NCBI GenBank assembly: GCA_963796915.1
Contig: CAWCNI010000004.1
Location: 62,001 to 126,000 of the forward strand
Length of the DNA: 64,000 nucleotides
Direction of reading: 5' to 3'
DNA from: JAENWD01 sp963796915
GTDB lineage: Bacteria > Acidobacteriota > Vicinamibacteria > Vicinamibacterales > JAENWD01
The notes under the pieces were generated by a model. It ran no database searches. It had not been told where the DNA came from and saw only the letters and a list, made by a program, of their open reading frames with translations. The position numbers and the translations under genes were made by a program. Positions 7,601 to 17,171 of this stretch are shown one piece after another (positions within the stretch are counted from its first letter, which is position 1; each line of letters opens with the position of its first letter).

Positions 7601-10483
7601 CTAGACCGGCGTGGCGGCCACCTTCTGCACGACGAACACCTCGATCACGTCGCCGACCTTCAGGTCGTTGAACCGGTCGAAGCCGATGCCGCACTCCACG
7701 CCCATCTTCACCTCGGACACGTCGTCTTTGAAGCGCCGCAGGGAGCTGATCTTCCCCTCGAACACCACGACGTTGTCGCGCAGCACGCGCGCCTGCGACT
7801 CGCCGGATCGGGTGATGCGGCCGTCGGTGACGACGCAGCCGGCGATGGTGCCGAGCTTGGGCACCTTGAACAGCTCGCGCACCTGCGCCGCGCCGATGCG
7901 CTGCTCGCGCAGCGTCGGCTCGAGCAGGCCGGTCATCGCCAGCTTGATCTCGTCGGTGACCGTGTAGATGACCGAGTGCAGCCGGACGTCGACCTTCTCG
8001 CGATCGGCGACGTCGGCGGCGTTGCGATCGGGCCGGACGTTGAAGCCGATGACGATCGCGTTGCTGGCCGAGGCGAGCAGCACGTCGAACTCGGAAATCG
8101 CGCCGACGCCCGAGTGGATGATCTTGATCTTGACCCGATCGTCACTGAGCTTCTGCAGCGAGTCGGACAGCACTTCCGCCGAGCCCTGCACGTCGGCCTT
8201 GACGATGATCGGGAGCTCTTTGACGCCGCCCTCGGCGATCTGCTCCTTGAGCGACTCCAGCGTGAGCCGGCCGCCCTTGGCGCCGAGCGCCTTGTTCTTG
8301 GCCTGCTCCTGCCGGAACAGCGCGATCTGGCGCGCCTTGGTCGGGTCGGCCACTGCCTGGAACGTATCGCCGGGCAGCGGCAGGCCGGTGAGGCCGAGCA
8401 CTTCGACCGGCGTCGAGGGGCCGGCCTGCTTGGTCTGCCGGCCGCGGTCGTCGATCAGCGCGCGCACCTTGCCGACCATCGAGCCGGCGATGAAGGTGTC
8501 GCCGACGTGCAGCGTGCCGTCCTGGACCAGGATGTGCGCCACCGGACCGCGGCCGCGATCGAGCTTGGCTTCCAGCACGGTGCCGGTCGCCGCCTTGCTC
8601 GGGTTGGCCTTCAGCTCGAGGATGTCCGAGGAGAGCAGGATCATCTCGAGCAGCAGGTCGAGGTTCTGACGCTTCTTCGCCGAGACGTCCACGGTGACCG
8701 TGGTGCCGCCCCAGGCCTCGGGCATCAGGCCCAGGTCGGCCAGCTCGCGCTTGACGTTGTCCGGGTTCGCGCCCGGCTTGTCGATCTTGTTCACCGCCAC
8801 CACGATCGGGACGTTGGCGGCCTTCGCGTGATTGATCGCTTCACGCGTCTGCGGCATGACGCCGTCGTCTGCCGCGACGACAAGGACCACCACGTCGGTG
8901 ACCTTCGCGCCGCGGGAGCGCATCATCGTGAACGCTTCATGGCCCGGGGTGTCGAGGAACACCACGTTGCGGCTGCCGACGGCGACGTGATACGCGCCGA
9001 TGTGCTGCGTGATCCCGCCCGCTTCGCGCTCGGCGACGCGTGTTTCGCGAATCGCGTCGAGCAGCGTCGTCTTGCCGTGATCGACGTGGCCCATGACCGT
9101 GACGACCGGCGCGCGCGACACGACGTCCTCGGCGCGGCTCTCGCCCGCGTCGACGTCGACCATCTCCTGTTCGAAGGTGCGCATCTGGACGTCGGCGCCG
9201 AACTCGCGCGCCACCATCATCGCGGTGTCGCTGTCGAGCGTGGAGTTGATGGTCATCATCTTCCCCTTCTCGAGCAGCTTCTTGAGCACGTCCTTCACCT
9301 TGGCCTCGAGCTTGTCGGCCAGGTCCTTCACCGTCATGCCTTCGGCCAGCGTGATGGCCTTGGTGATGGGCGGCGGCGCGACCGGCGTCATCGACGACGC
9401 CGCGCGATCCGTGGGACGGCTCGAGGTGCGACGGCCGCCAGAGGGACGTGGCGCCGGCGGACGATAGCCGGAACCACCGGGGCGCTGGCCGGGCATGCCC
9501 GGCCGGCCCGGGAACCCGGGCCGCGCGCCGTACGGCGGCTGACCGGGCTGCTGCGGACGAATCGGCTGGCTCGGCAGCGGACGCGGCCCGCCAAGCGGCG
9601 CCGCGGGGTACGACGGGCGCGGCGGCGGCATGCTGCCCGCCGGACGCGGCGGCAGCGAACCAGGCCGGGGCGGCGCCACTGTCGGCGTGCCAATCCTGCC
9701 GGCGGGGCCCTTGATGGCCTGCTGCGGCGGACGGTTGGCGGCGGGCTGGGCGGAGCGTGACGGCGCCGGGGGCGGCGTACGCGGGCCGGGCACGATCGTC
9801 GTGCCTCCAGCTCCGGCTTCTTCCACGCGGAGGCGCAGCTTGGGGCCGACGATGCGGCCGGGAGCGGGTACGGGACGCGGCGCGGGGGCCGCAGGCTCCT
9901 GCACGGCCGGTACGCTGCTGGCTTCGGTATCTGTCGCAGGAGCGGCGCTGTCCACCGCAGACGCGGCGACCGGCTCGGGCTCGACCTGCGTCAGGGGCGC
10001 GTCGACGGCCGGTTCTTCGACAGCGGCCGGCTCTTCGAAGTACGCGGCAGCGGCGGCCACTGCCGACGCGTCGTCGACGCCGATCGGCTCGTCCTGCTGG
10101 TCCGCGTCGAGTGCGGGATCGAAGCCCTCGATGCTCGCGGCGGCGCGCTCGGCCTGATGAATGGCCTTGGCCGCCTTGTTCAGGCGAGGCGGACCGAGCG
10201 CCGGCGCTGCGGGCTTGGCCGGTTCCGGCGCGCCCTTCTTGACGAGGGCCGTCTTGCGCACGGGCGGCTTGGCCGCGGGGCCCTCGGCGAAGATGTCGCC
10301 TCCGGGCAGTGTGACGCCGCGCTGACGCGCCAGGCGATCGACGAACTGGCGACCGACGACCTCTTCGATCGTGCTCGAGGCGCTCTTGACCTCGATGCCG
10401 TGATCGCGCTTCAGCAGCGCCATCACTTCCTGGCTGGTCGTTCCCAGCAGCTCCGCGACTCTGTAAATCCGAACTGTGGCCAA
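7601..10483 (-). CDS. infB: Translation initiation factor IF-2
   Basis: GTPase that places initiator tRNA on the 30S subunit. The 960-residue protein has an N-terminal IF2_N helix bundle (about 1-55), a long Ala/Pro/Arg-rich variable linker (about 110-360), a second IF2_N domain (LAEGMTVKDLADKL), the G domain starting near residue 463 (G1 GHVDHGKTT, DTPGHEAF, NKIDKPGAN) and domains II-IV. The start is TTG at 10483 with GAGG 7 nt upstream; no ATG fits better. The linker is the usual variable part of the family. It lies 51 bp downstream of nusA. Confidence 0.97.
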   Translation of the reverse strand: MATVRIYRVAELLGTTSQEVMALLKRDHGIEVKSASSTIEEVVGRQFVDRLARQRGVTLPGGDIFAEGPAAKPPVRKTALVKKGAPEPAKPAAPALGPPRLNKAAKAIHQAERAAASIEGFDPALDADQQDEPIGVDDASAVAAAAAYFEEPAAVEEPAVDAPLTQVEPEPVAASAVDSAAPATDTEASSVPAVQEPAAPAPRPVPAPGRIVGPKLRLRVEEAGAGGTTIVPGPRTPPPAPSRSAQPAANRPPQQAIKGPAGRIGTPTVAPPRPGSLPPRPAGSMPPPRPSYPAAPLGGPRPLPSQPIRPQQPGQPPYGARPGFPGRPGMPGQRPGGSGYRPPAPRPSGGRRTSSRPTDRAASSMTPVAPPPITKAITLAEGMTVKDLADKLEAKVKDVLKKLLEKGKMMTINSTLDSDTAMMVAREFGADVQMRTFEQEMVDVDAGESRAEDVVSRAPVVTVMGHVDHGKTTLLDAIRETRVAEREAGGITQHIGAYHVAVGSRNVVFLDTPGHEAFTMMRSRGAKVTDVVVLVVAADDGVMPQTREAINHAKAANVPIVVAVNKIDKPGANPDNVKRELADLGLMPEAWGGTTVTVDVSAKKRQNLDLLLEMILLSSDILELKANPSKAATGTVLEAKLDRGRGPVAHILVQDGTLHVGDTFIAGSMVGKVRALIDDRGRQTKQAGPSTPVEVLGLTGLPLPGDTFQAVADPTKARQIALFRQEQAKNKALGAKGGRLTLESLKEQIAEGGVKELPIIVKADVQGSAEVLSDSLQKLSDDRVKIKIIHSGVGAISEFDVLLASASNAIVIGFNVRPDRNAADVADREKVDVRLHSVIYTVTDEIKLAMTGLLEPTLREQRIGAAQVRELFKVPKLGTIAGCVVTDGRITRSGESQARVLRDNVVVFEGKISSLRRFKDDVSEVKMGVECGIGFDRFNDLKVGDVIEVFVVQKVAATPV

Positions 10484-10534
10484 ACGGGTACCTCGATCAC
10501 ACCGTGAGACGGACGCTCCGGCGCCCGCCGTTTA

Positions 10535-11815
<1,281 letters not shown>

Positions 11816-11839
11816 TGCTGCCTGGTCGGATAGCCGTGT

Positions 11840-12319
11840 CTAGAACTCGACATCAAGCTTCGCGCGCTTGATGCCCGTCAGCGGGATCCGGTGGGCGCGT
11901 TGCTTCTTGCCCACCAGAATCACCACGTCTCCGCCGTCAACACCTTGAAGGCGGCCGTTGAAAAATGTCTGCCCGTCCACGGGGGCCTCGAGCACGAGAC
12001 TGGCCAGGCGGCCGGCGAAACGCCGGTAGTCGGCTTCGTGGCGGAGCGGGCGGTCGAGCCCCGGCGAGGTGACCTCCAGCGTGTAGGCCCGGTCGAGCGG
12101 TTCCTCGACGTCCAGGATGGTCCCGAGCTCGCGGCTCACCAGGCTGCAGTCCTCGATCCCGACGCTGTCTTCGGGCGTCGAGGCCGGCCCTGGACGGTCG
12201 ATGGTGATCCGAACCACCCATCCGGGCGATTCCCTGGTCACCTGCACGTCGAACAGCTCGAGCCCATGGGCGGCTGTCACCCGTTCGGCCGCCGCTCGAA
12301 TCCGTGCCTGCGCGTCCAT
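11840..12319 (-). CDS. rimP: Ribosome maturation factor RimP
   Basis: A 159-residue 30S assembly factor. Features include ELFDVQVTRES, the conserved LEVTSPGLDRPL (about residues 80-91) and a C-terminal SH3-like domain ending IPLTGIKRAKLDVEF. The ATG at 12319 is certain because the longer upstream frame would be encoded by a terminator hairpin; GGGGAG lies immediately before it. First gene of the operon running to pnp. Confidence 0.94.
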   Translation of the reverse strand: MDAQARIRAAAERVTAAHGLELFDVQVTRESPGWVVRITIDRPGPASTPEDSVGIEDCSLVSRELGTILDVEEPLDRAYTLEVTSPGLDRPLRHEADYRRFAGRLASLVLEAPVDGQTFFNGRLQGVDGGDVVILVGKKQRAHRIPLTGIKRAKLDVEF

Positions 12320-12344
12320 GCTCCCCGCAAACACTCCCCGAAAC

Positions 12345-12368
12345 AAAAAAAGTGGGCAAAAGCCCACT
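12345..12368 (-). terminator. Intrinsic terminator/leader attenuator between rimO and rimP
   Basis: A 7-bp stem AGTGGGC/GCCCACT with an AAAA-equivalent 4-nt loop (12351-12357 with 12362-12368) is followed on the minus strand by seven T. It lies 49 bp after the rimO stop but only 26 bp before the rimP ATG. A promoter-like element maps upstream of it, so it may act as an attenuator as well as the rimO terminator. Confidence 0.88.
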
Positions 12369-12401
12369 CAGGTTGCCCTTCGGGACGTATGTGAACTACC
12401 A

Positions 12402-12410
12402 ATGATAGCA
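12402..12410 (-). promoter_or_regulatory. Extended -10 promoter for rimP-nusA operon
   Basis: TGCTATCAT on the minus strand is an extended -10 element (TGn plus a hexamer matching TATAAT at 5 of 6). It lies between the rimO stop and the terminator hairpin, giving a predicted leader of about 75 nt before rimP. No good -35 is visible, which is tolerated by extended -10 promoters. Confidence 0.45.
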
Positions 12411-12416
12411 CAAGCC

Positions 12417-13814
12417 CTAGAGCGGTCGGACCAGCAGGTCGTAGCCCTTCGCGCCCACGATTTCGCCGTCCAGGAACCTCCCGGCCGGCCATTCCGAAGG
12501 GTCGCAATCGGTCAGGTAGACCACCGGGTCGATGTCCGGCGCCTGCGAGGCCAGACGGCCCTTCACGACCAGGTCGTGGTCCGGCGCCGGGCCGTCGACG
12601 AGCACCCGCACGCGGGCCCCGACCCTGGCCTGCTGCGCGCGCGCCACGATGGCGGCCTGTTCGGCCATCAGGCGATCCCGGCGCTTCCGCTTCACCGCCG
12701 CCGGCACGTCGTCGACCATCTCGCCCGCTGCCGTCCCTTCCTCGTGCGAGTAGGTGAACACGCCGATGTGATCGAAGCCCACGGCGTGGATGAAGGCGCT
12801 CAACTCCTCGAAGTCCTCATCGCGCTCCCCGGGGAAGCCGACGATGAACGTCGTCCGCAGCGCGACGTCGGGGATGCGCGTCCTGACGTTGGCGAGCAGG
12901 GTTTCGTAGCTGCGCCGCGTGCCGGGGCGCCGCATGCGCTTCAGCACGGCGTCTGAGGCATGCTGCAGCGGCAGGTCGAGGTATTTGACGACCTTGTCGC
13001 AGTCCGCCATCGCGTCGATCATCCCGGCGTCGATCGTGGTGGGGTAGAGGTAGAGCAGGCGAACCCACTCGAGGCCGTCGACGGCGTTCAGCCGGCGCAG
13101 CAGGCGGCCGAGCGCGCCGCGCTCGCCGAGGTCGTTGCCGTAGAACGTGGTGTCCTGGCTGATGAGGAGCAGTTCCTTCACGCCGCGTGCGGCGAGGTCG
13201 TGCGCCTCTCGCACGATCTCGTCCGCCGGCCGCGATCGATAGTGGCCGCGCAGCCGCGGGATGATGCAGAACGCGCACTTGTAGTCGCAGCCTTCGGCCA
13301 CTTTCACGTAGGCGTAGTGACCCGGCGTGGCGAGGTGGCGCGGCGTGGCTGCGTCGTACAGATACGTCGGCAGCTCCGTCCGAGTGCCCAGAGGCTTGTG
13401 CGTCGGCGGACGACGGTAGAGCGTGGCCGGCACGCCGGGCCCTGTCGGAATTCCCGGCGCCTGGAGTGTGTCGCCGGTCAGGGCCTCGAGGATGCCCGCC
13501 ACTTCGCCGGTCCCGAGCAGCGCGTCGATTTCGGGAATCTGCGCCTGCAACTCGTCGCGGTAGCGCTCCGCCAGGCAGCCGGTCACGACCAGCCGCTTGC
13601 AGGATCCGTTCTTCTTCAACTCGGCCATCTCGAGGATGGCATCCACCGACTCCTGCTTCGCGCGATCGATGAACGCACACGTGTTGACGATCAGCACGTC
13701 GGCGTCTGCCGCGTGCGTCGTCAGCGTGTGCCCAGCCTGCTCGGACAACCCCAGCATGACCTCGGAATCGACGAGGTTTTTCGGGCAGCCGAGGGAGATC
13801 ATGCCGACTTTCAT
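12417..13814 (-). CDS. rimO: Ribosomal protein S12 methylthiotransferase
   Basis: Radical-SAM enzyme that adds a methylthio group to an Asp of ribosomal protein S12. The N-terminal domain has the auxiliary-cluster cysteines (SLGCPKNLVDSE, NTCAFID, TGCLAERY), the radical-SAM site is CDYKCAFC with the typical IIPRLRGHYRSRP continuation, and a TRAM domain ends the protein. At 465 residues it is normal. The SLGCPKN and NTCAFID signatures separate it from MiaB. AAAGG lies before the ATG. A small ACGGGCT x3 heptamer repeat lies just upstream. Confidence 0.96.
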   Translation of the reverse strand: MKVGMISLGCPKNLVDSEVMLGLSEQAGHTLTTHAADADVLIVNTCAFIDRAKQESVDAILEMAELKKNGSCKRLVVTGCLAERYRDELQAQIPEIDALLGTGEVAGILEALTGDTLQAPGIPTGPGVPATLYRRPPTHKPLGTRTELPTYLYDAATPRHLATPGHYAYVKVAEGCDYKCAFCIIPRLRGHYRSRPADEIVREAHDLAARGVKELLLISQDTTFYGNDLGERGALGRLLRRLNAVDGLEWVRLLYLYPTTIDAGMIDAMADCDKVVKYLDLPLQHASDAVLKRMRRPGTRRSYETLLANVRTRIPDVALRTTFIVGFPGERDEDFEELSAFIHAVGFDHIGVFTYSHEEGTAAGEMVDDVPAAVKRKRRDRLMAEQAAIVARAQQARVGARVRVLVDGPAPDHDLVVKGRLASQAPDIDPVVYLTDCDPSEWPAGRFLDGEIVGAKGYDLLVRPL

Positions 13815-13827
13815 GGAGAACCTTTTA

Positions 13828-13848
13828 ACGGGCTACGGGCTACGGGCC
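13828..13848. repeat. Heptamer microsatellite (ACGGGCT x3)
   Basis: Three adjacent 7-bp units, the last with one change, lie in the 33-bp gap between asnS and rimO and just touch the asnS stop. It is one of several period-7 intergenic repeats in this window. Confidence 0.6.
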
Positions 13849-15137
13849 TATGGATAGAGCCGGTACAGCATTCGCGGATACGGAATCGTCTCCCGGACGT
13901 GCTCGAGCCCGCACACCCACGCGACGACGCGTTCGACGCCCATGCCGAAGCCGCCGTGGGGCACCGAGCCGTAACGGCGCAGGTCCAGGTACCACTCGAA
14001 CGCTTCGCGCGGGAGCTTGTGCTCCTCGATGCGCTGCAGCAGCAGCCCGTAGTCGTCCAGACGCTCGCCGCCGCCGATGATCTCGCCGTAGCCTTCCGGC
14101 GCGAGCACGTCCACGCACAGCGCCTTGTCAGGCTGCGCCGGGTCGGGCTTCATGTAGAACGCCTTGATCGCCGCCGGATAGCGGTGCACGGCGATCGGCC
14201 GATCGAACTGCTCGGACAGGACCGTCTCGTCGGTGCCGCCCAGATCGGTTCCGTGCTGGAAGGGCAGACCCTTCTCAATCAGGATCTTTGCCGCCTCGTC
14301 GTAGGATACCCGCGGAAACGGCGGCTTCACGGCCTCGAGCTTTGTCGTGTCCCGCTCGATCGCCTTGAGCTCCTTCGCACGCCGCTCCAGCACCCGGGCG
14401 ACGACATGGACCACCAGGCCTTCAGCCAGATCGATCACGTCGTCGAGCGTCGCGTACGCGACTTCGGGCTCGACCATCCAGAACTCGGTGAGGTGCCGGC
14501 GAGTCTTGGACTTTTCGGCGCGGAACGTCGGGCCGAAGCAGTAGACACGGCCGAGGGCCATGGCGTTGGCTTCGTTGTACAGCTGGCCGCTCTGCGTCAG
14601 GTACGCGGTCGTGTCCTCGAAATACTGGACCGGAAACAGCGTCGTCGTGCCTTCGCAGGCCGCCGGCGTGAAGATCGGCGTGTCCGCGAGGATGAAGTCG
14701 CGCTCGTTGAAGTAGTCGCGGATGGCGTTGATGACCTCGTGACGGACCCGGAGAATCGCCTGCTGACGCGGGCTGCGGAGCCAGAGGTGGCGGCGATCGA
14801 GGAGGAAGTCGACGCCGTGCTCCTTTGGCGAGATCGGGTAGTCGTGGGCCTCGCTGTGCACGGTGATGCCGGTGACGTCGAGCTCGTAGCCGCCGGGCGC
14901 ACGCGCGTCGGCGCGGGCCATGCCGGTCACCGAGAGTGAGGTCTCCTGCGACAGGTGGTCGGTGGCCTTGAAGACGTCGTCGCCAACCGCGGCTTTCGAC
15001 ATGACGGCCTGGATGAAGCCGCTCCCGTCGCGGATCTGCAGGAAATGAATCTTGCCGCTCGACCGGCGGTTGTGCAGCCAGCCCCTGAGCGTGACCTGCT
15101 CGCCCTCGTGCTTCGCGATGTCCTGGATGTAGGTCAT
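13848..15137 (-). CDS. asnS: Asparaginyl-tRNA synthetase
   Basis: Class II synthetase charging tRNA-Asn. The ATG at 15137 is used because it forms an ATGA overlap with the upstream gene and gives the normal N-terminal OB-fold (VTLRGWLHNRRSSGKIHFLQIRDG). Motif 2 is FRAEKSKTRRHLTEFWM and motif 3 is GFGMGVERVVAW. The length of 429 residues fits AsnRS, and the KSKTRRHLTEF segment favours Asn over Asp specificity. It is the second gene of a coupled pair. Confidence 0.95.
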   Translation of the reverse strand: MTYIQDIAKHEGEQVTLRGWLHNRRSSGKIHFLQIRDGSGFIQAVMSKAAVGDDVFKATDHLSQETSLSVTGMARADARAPGGYELDVTGITVHSEAHDYPISPKEHGVDFLLDRRHLWLRSPRQQAILRVRHEVINAIRDYFNERDFILADTPIFTPAACEGTTTLFPVQYFEDTTAYLTQSGQLYNEANAMALGRVYCFGPTFRAEKSKTRRHLTEFWMVEPEVAYATLDDVIDLAEGLVVHVVARVLERRAKELKAIERDTTKLEAVKPPFPRVSYDEAAKILIEKGLPFQHGTDLGGTDETVLSEQFDRPIAVHRYPAAIKAFYMKPDPAQPDKALCVDVLAPEGYGEIIGGGERLDDYGLLLQRIEEHKLPREAFEWYLDLRRYGSVPHGGFGMGVERVVAWVCGLEHVRETIPYPRMLYRLYP

Positions 15138-15970
15138 GACGTCAACAGCTCTTCCATCCTGCGCCTCGCCCGTGCGGCGCGCTCGAGCACGCGGCGCGGC
15201 TCGTCGCCGGCCACTTCGAACATCCACGTGCCCTCGTAGCCGATTTTCCTGAACGCCATCAGCACCGTCGCCCAGTCGATCCCCCCGCTGAAGGGCACTC
15301 CGTGCTTGTCCTGACGGCCGTCGTTGTCGTGCACGTGCGTCGTAATCAGGTAGCCCGATGCCGTCTCGACGGCCTCGGTCACGTCACCGAGGATGAACGC
15401 GTGCCCGGTGTCGAGGCAAAGCCCGAGCCCGTCCAGATCGAGCGGGTCTTCCAGCAGCTGCACCAGTGCGTCAGCATCCGCGATGCTGTTGGGAATCACC
15501 TCGAGCGCCAGCCTGACGCCCAGCGGCTCGGCAGCCGCCTGCAACTCCTCGACACTGCGCACGAACGCGTCAATCCGGTTGTCCCGCGCATCCGGCGACT
15601 GATCCGTCGGGACGCCAGGGTGCACGACCATGAAGGCCGCCCCCAGCGTGTGGGCCGCCTTCAGCGCCGCCAGCGATTCCTCCACCGCCTTGCGCCGGCG
15701 CGGCTCCTCGCCCTGCGCAATCGAGTAGGTCTCGCCCCAGACGCCGTCGCGATTCCCCTCGGTGATCGGCGCGTGCACCGAATGCAACCGCAGGCCGGCG
15801 TCGGCGAGGTGGCCGGCGATCGCTGCAATCGCGCGGTCGTCGTGATAGTCGAAATGCGTGCGCGTGGCGAAAATCTCGACGGCCTCGAAGCCGTGGGCCG
15901 CGATTTCGACCAGGTGGTCGCGGTCGAGGCGCGCCGCGTGATACAGGTGCGTCGAGATGCCGAACTCCAT
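15134..15970 (-). CDS. Sugar phosphate isomerase/epimerase-like TIM-barrel protein
   Basis: AP-endonuclease-2/xylose-isomerase-like TIM barrel family, which isomerises or epimerises sugars using divalent metal. Visible family features: FEAVEIFATRTHFDYHD, HSVHAPI, VVHPGVP, LALEVIPNS (metal-binding Glu), LCLDTGHA and TTHVHDNDG. The substrate is not predictable. ATG at 15970 is chosen; an in-frame TTG three codons upstream is possible and neither has a ribosome site. It overlaps asnS by 4 bp, and a tandem repeat block lies immediately upstream. Confidence 0.85.
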   Translation of the reverse strand: MEFGISTHLYHAARLDRDHLVEIAAHGFEAVEIFATRTHFDYHDDRAIAAIAGHLADAGLRLHSVHAPITEGNRDGVWGETYSIAQGEEPRRRKAVEESLAALKAAHTLGAAFMVVHPGVPTDQSPDARDNRIDAFVRSVEELQAAAEPLGVRLALEVIPNSIADADALVQLLEDPLDLDGLGLCLDTGHAFILGDVTEAVETASGYLITTHVHDNDGRQDKHGVPFSGGIDWATVLMAFRKIGYEGTWMFEVAGDEPRRVLERAARARRRMEELLTS

Positions 15971-15994
15971 CGGGGGCAAATAAGTAGTTTAACA

Positions 15995-16127
15995 GGGTCC
16001 TGGGGGGACTTCGCAGTCGGGTGCTCCGGGGGCTTCGCTGTTGGGTCCTCAGGGACTTCGCAGTCGGGTGCTCCGGAGGCTTCGCGGTCGCGGTGCTCGC
16101 GGGGCTTCCCTGTCGGGTCCTCAGCGC
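15995..16127. repeat. Degenerate ~24-bp tandem repeat
   Basis: About five and a half imperfect copies of a 23-26 bp unit (core GGGTCCTCAGGGACTTCGCA alternating with GGGTGCTCCGGAGGCTTCGC) start at 15995, 16019, 16043, 16066, 16092 and 16115. Alternate copies match each other better, suggesting a 47-bp higher-order unit. The last copy runs into the stop of the next gene. Confidence 0.85.
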
Positions 16128-17158
16128 AGTTCCGTCATGAGTTGCGCCAGCAGGTCGCGGAGCGCGTCGAAGCGGCGGTGGCGTTCGAGGTTCTTTTGCA
16201 CGTGACGGATCGTTCGCGGGATGTACTGGATGTAGACCGAGTTCTGCCGCGCGCTGGTCTGGAAGCCGAAGGTGCCGAGCGCTTTGAGGTTCCGCTGCAG
16301 GGCCATCAGGTCGAAGCGGCGCCGGTAGTCCTCTTCCCACGCGACGAACGTGCGCGACGGCGTGCCATGCGGCCGCTTCAGGGCGATGAAGTAGGCAATC
16401 AGGTCCTCGACCACAGCTTCGTTCAGGTCCACGTACGAATCGCGGAGCAGCGACACCATGTCGTAGGTGTCGGGTCCGAGGCGCGCGTCCTGGAAGTCGA
16501 TGATGTAGAGACCGCCGTCGTGCAGCATCAGGTTGCGGCTGTGATAGTCGCGGTGGCAGAGCACGCGCGGCTCGTTGGCGAGCTCCTCGGCGAGTTGCCG
16601 CCACTGACGCGCCAGCGCCTCGGCGAGCGGGGCCGGAATCGTCGCCCCGCGGTAGGCCTGCAGGTAGTGCTTCGTGAAGAACTCCAGCTCCCAGAGCAGC
16701 TTCTCGACGTCGAAGGCCACGCCGTAGGGCGGATACTCGGGCGACGCCAATTCCTGCCCGCGACGTTGCAGCGTCTCGACGAACGAAACGGCCTGCCGAT
16801 ACAGCCGGCTGTGTTCCTGTGCCGACGCGGCGCCGAGATGGGCCTGCAGCGTCACGTCGCCGAGGTCCTCGAGCGCCAGCAGCCCCAGATCGCCGGCGCG
16901 CTCGAGAATGGCGGGTACCGGCAGCGGCATGGCGTCGAACAGCGCGGCTACCCGCACGAACGGCAGGCTGTCGGCGTCAAACGGCCCGGTGTGCAGCGCC
17001 AGGACGATCGGCGACGCCTCGCGCCGGATCACGCGGAAGTACCGCCGATCGGACGCGTCGCCGGTGAGCGGCAGCACCGTCGAGACCTGAGAGGCGATGC
17101 CGCTGCGATCGAGGAAGGCCGCGATGCGGTCTGGGACTGGAGGTGCGCCGGGGTTCAT
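16121..17158 (-). CDS. amgK: Anomeric sugar kinase of the APH fold, probable N-acetylmuramate/GlcNAc kinase AmgK
   Basis: Aminoglycoside-phosphotransferase-fold kinase of 345 residues. The nucleotide site includes LTGDASDRRYFRV; the catalytic loop is CHRDYHSRNLML and the metal site IIDFQDARLGP (the DFG equivalent). In the known pathway AmgK phosphorylates MurNAc at C1, and MurU then makes UDP-MurNAc, bypassing de novo synthesis. The assignment rests on the sequence style and on the next gene upstream being a MurU-like nucleotidyltransferase, 13 bp away. A general sugar kinase is the alternative. Confidence 0.8.
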   Translation of the reverse strand: MNPGAPPVPDRIAAFLDRSGIASQVSTVLPLTGDASDRRYFRVIRREASPIVLALHTGPFDADSLPFVRVAALFDAMPLPVPAILERAGDLGLLALEDLGDVTLQAHLGAASAQEHSRLYRQAVSFVETLQRRGQELASPEYPPYGVAFDVEKLLWELEFFTKHYLQAYRGATIPAPLAEALARQWRQLAEELANEPRVLCHRDYHSRNLMLHDGGLYIIDFQDARLGPDTYDMVSLLRDSYVDLNEAVVEDLIAYFIALKRPHGTPSRTFVAWEEDYRRRFDLMALQRNLKALGTFGFQTSARQNSVYIQYIPRTIRHVQKNLERHRRFDALRDLLAQLMTELR

Positions 17159-17171
17159 CGGTCAGTCTCTT

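Noticed and set aside
7541..9760. Long plus-strand frame opposite infB
   Set aside because: Shadow of infB; low-complexity composition and no ribosome site.
12960..14939. Long plus-strand frame opposite rimO and asnS
   Set aside because: Crosses two convincing genes on the other strand; composition typical of antisense frames.
15995..16127. CRISPR array
   Set aside because: Repeats are directly abutting without unique spacers, are degenerate, and no cas genes are present.
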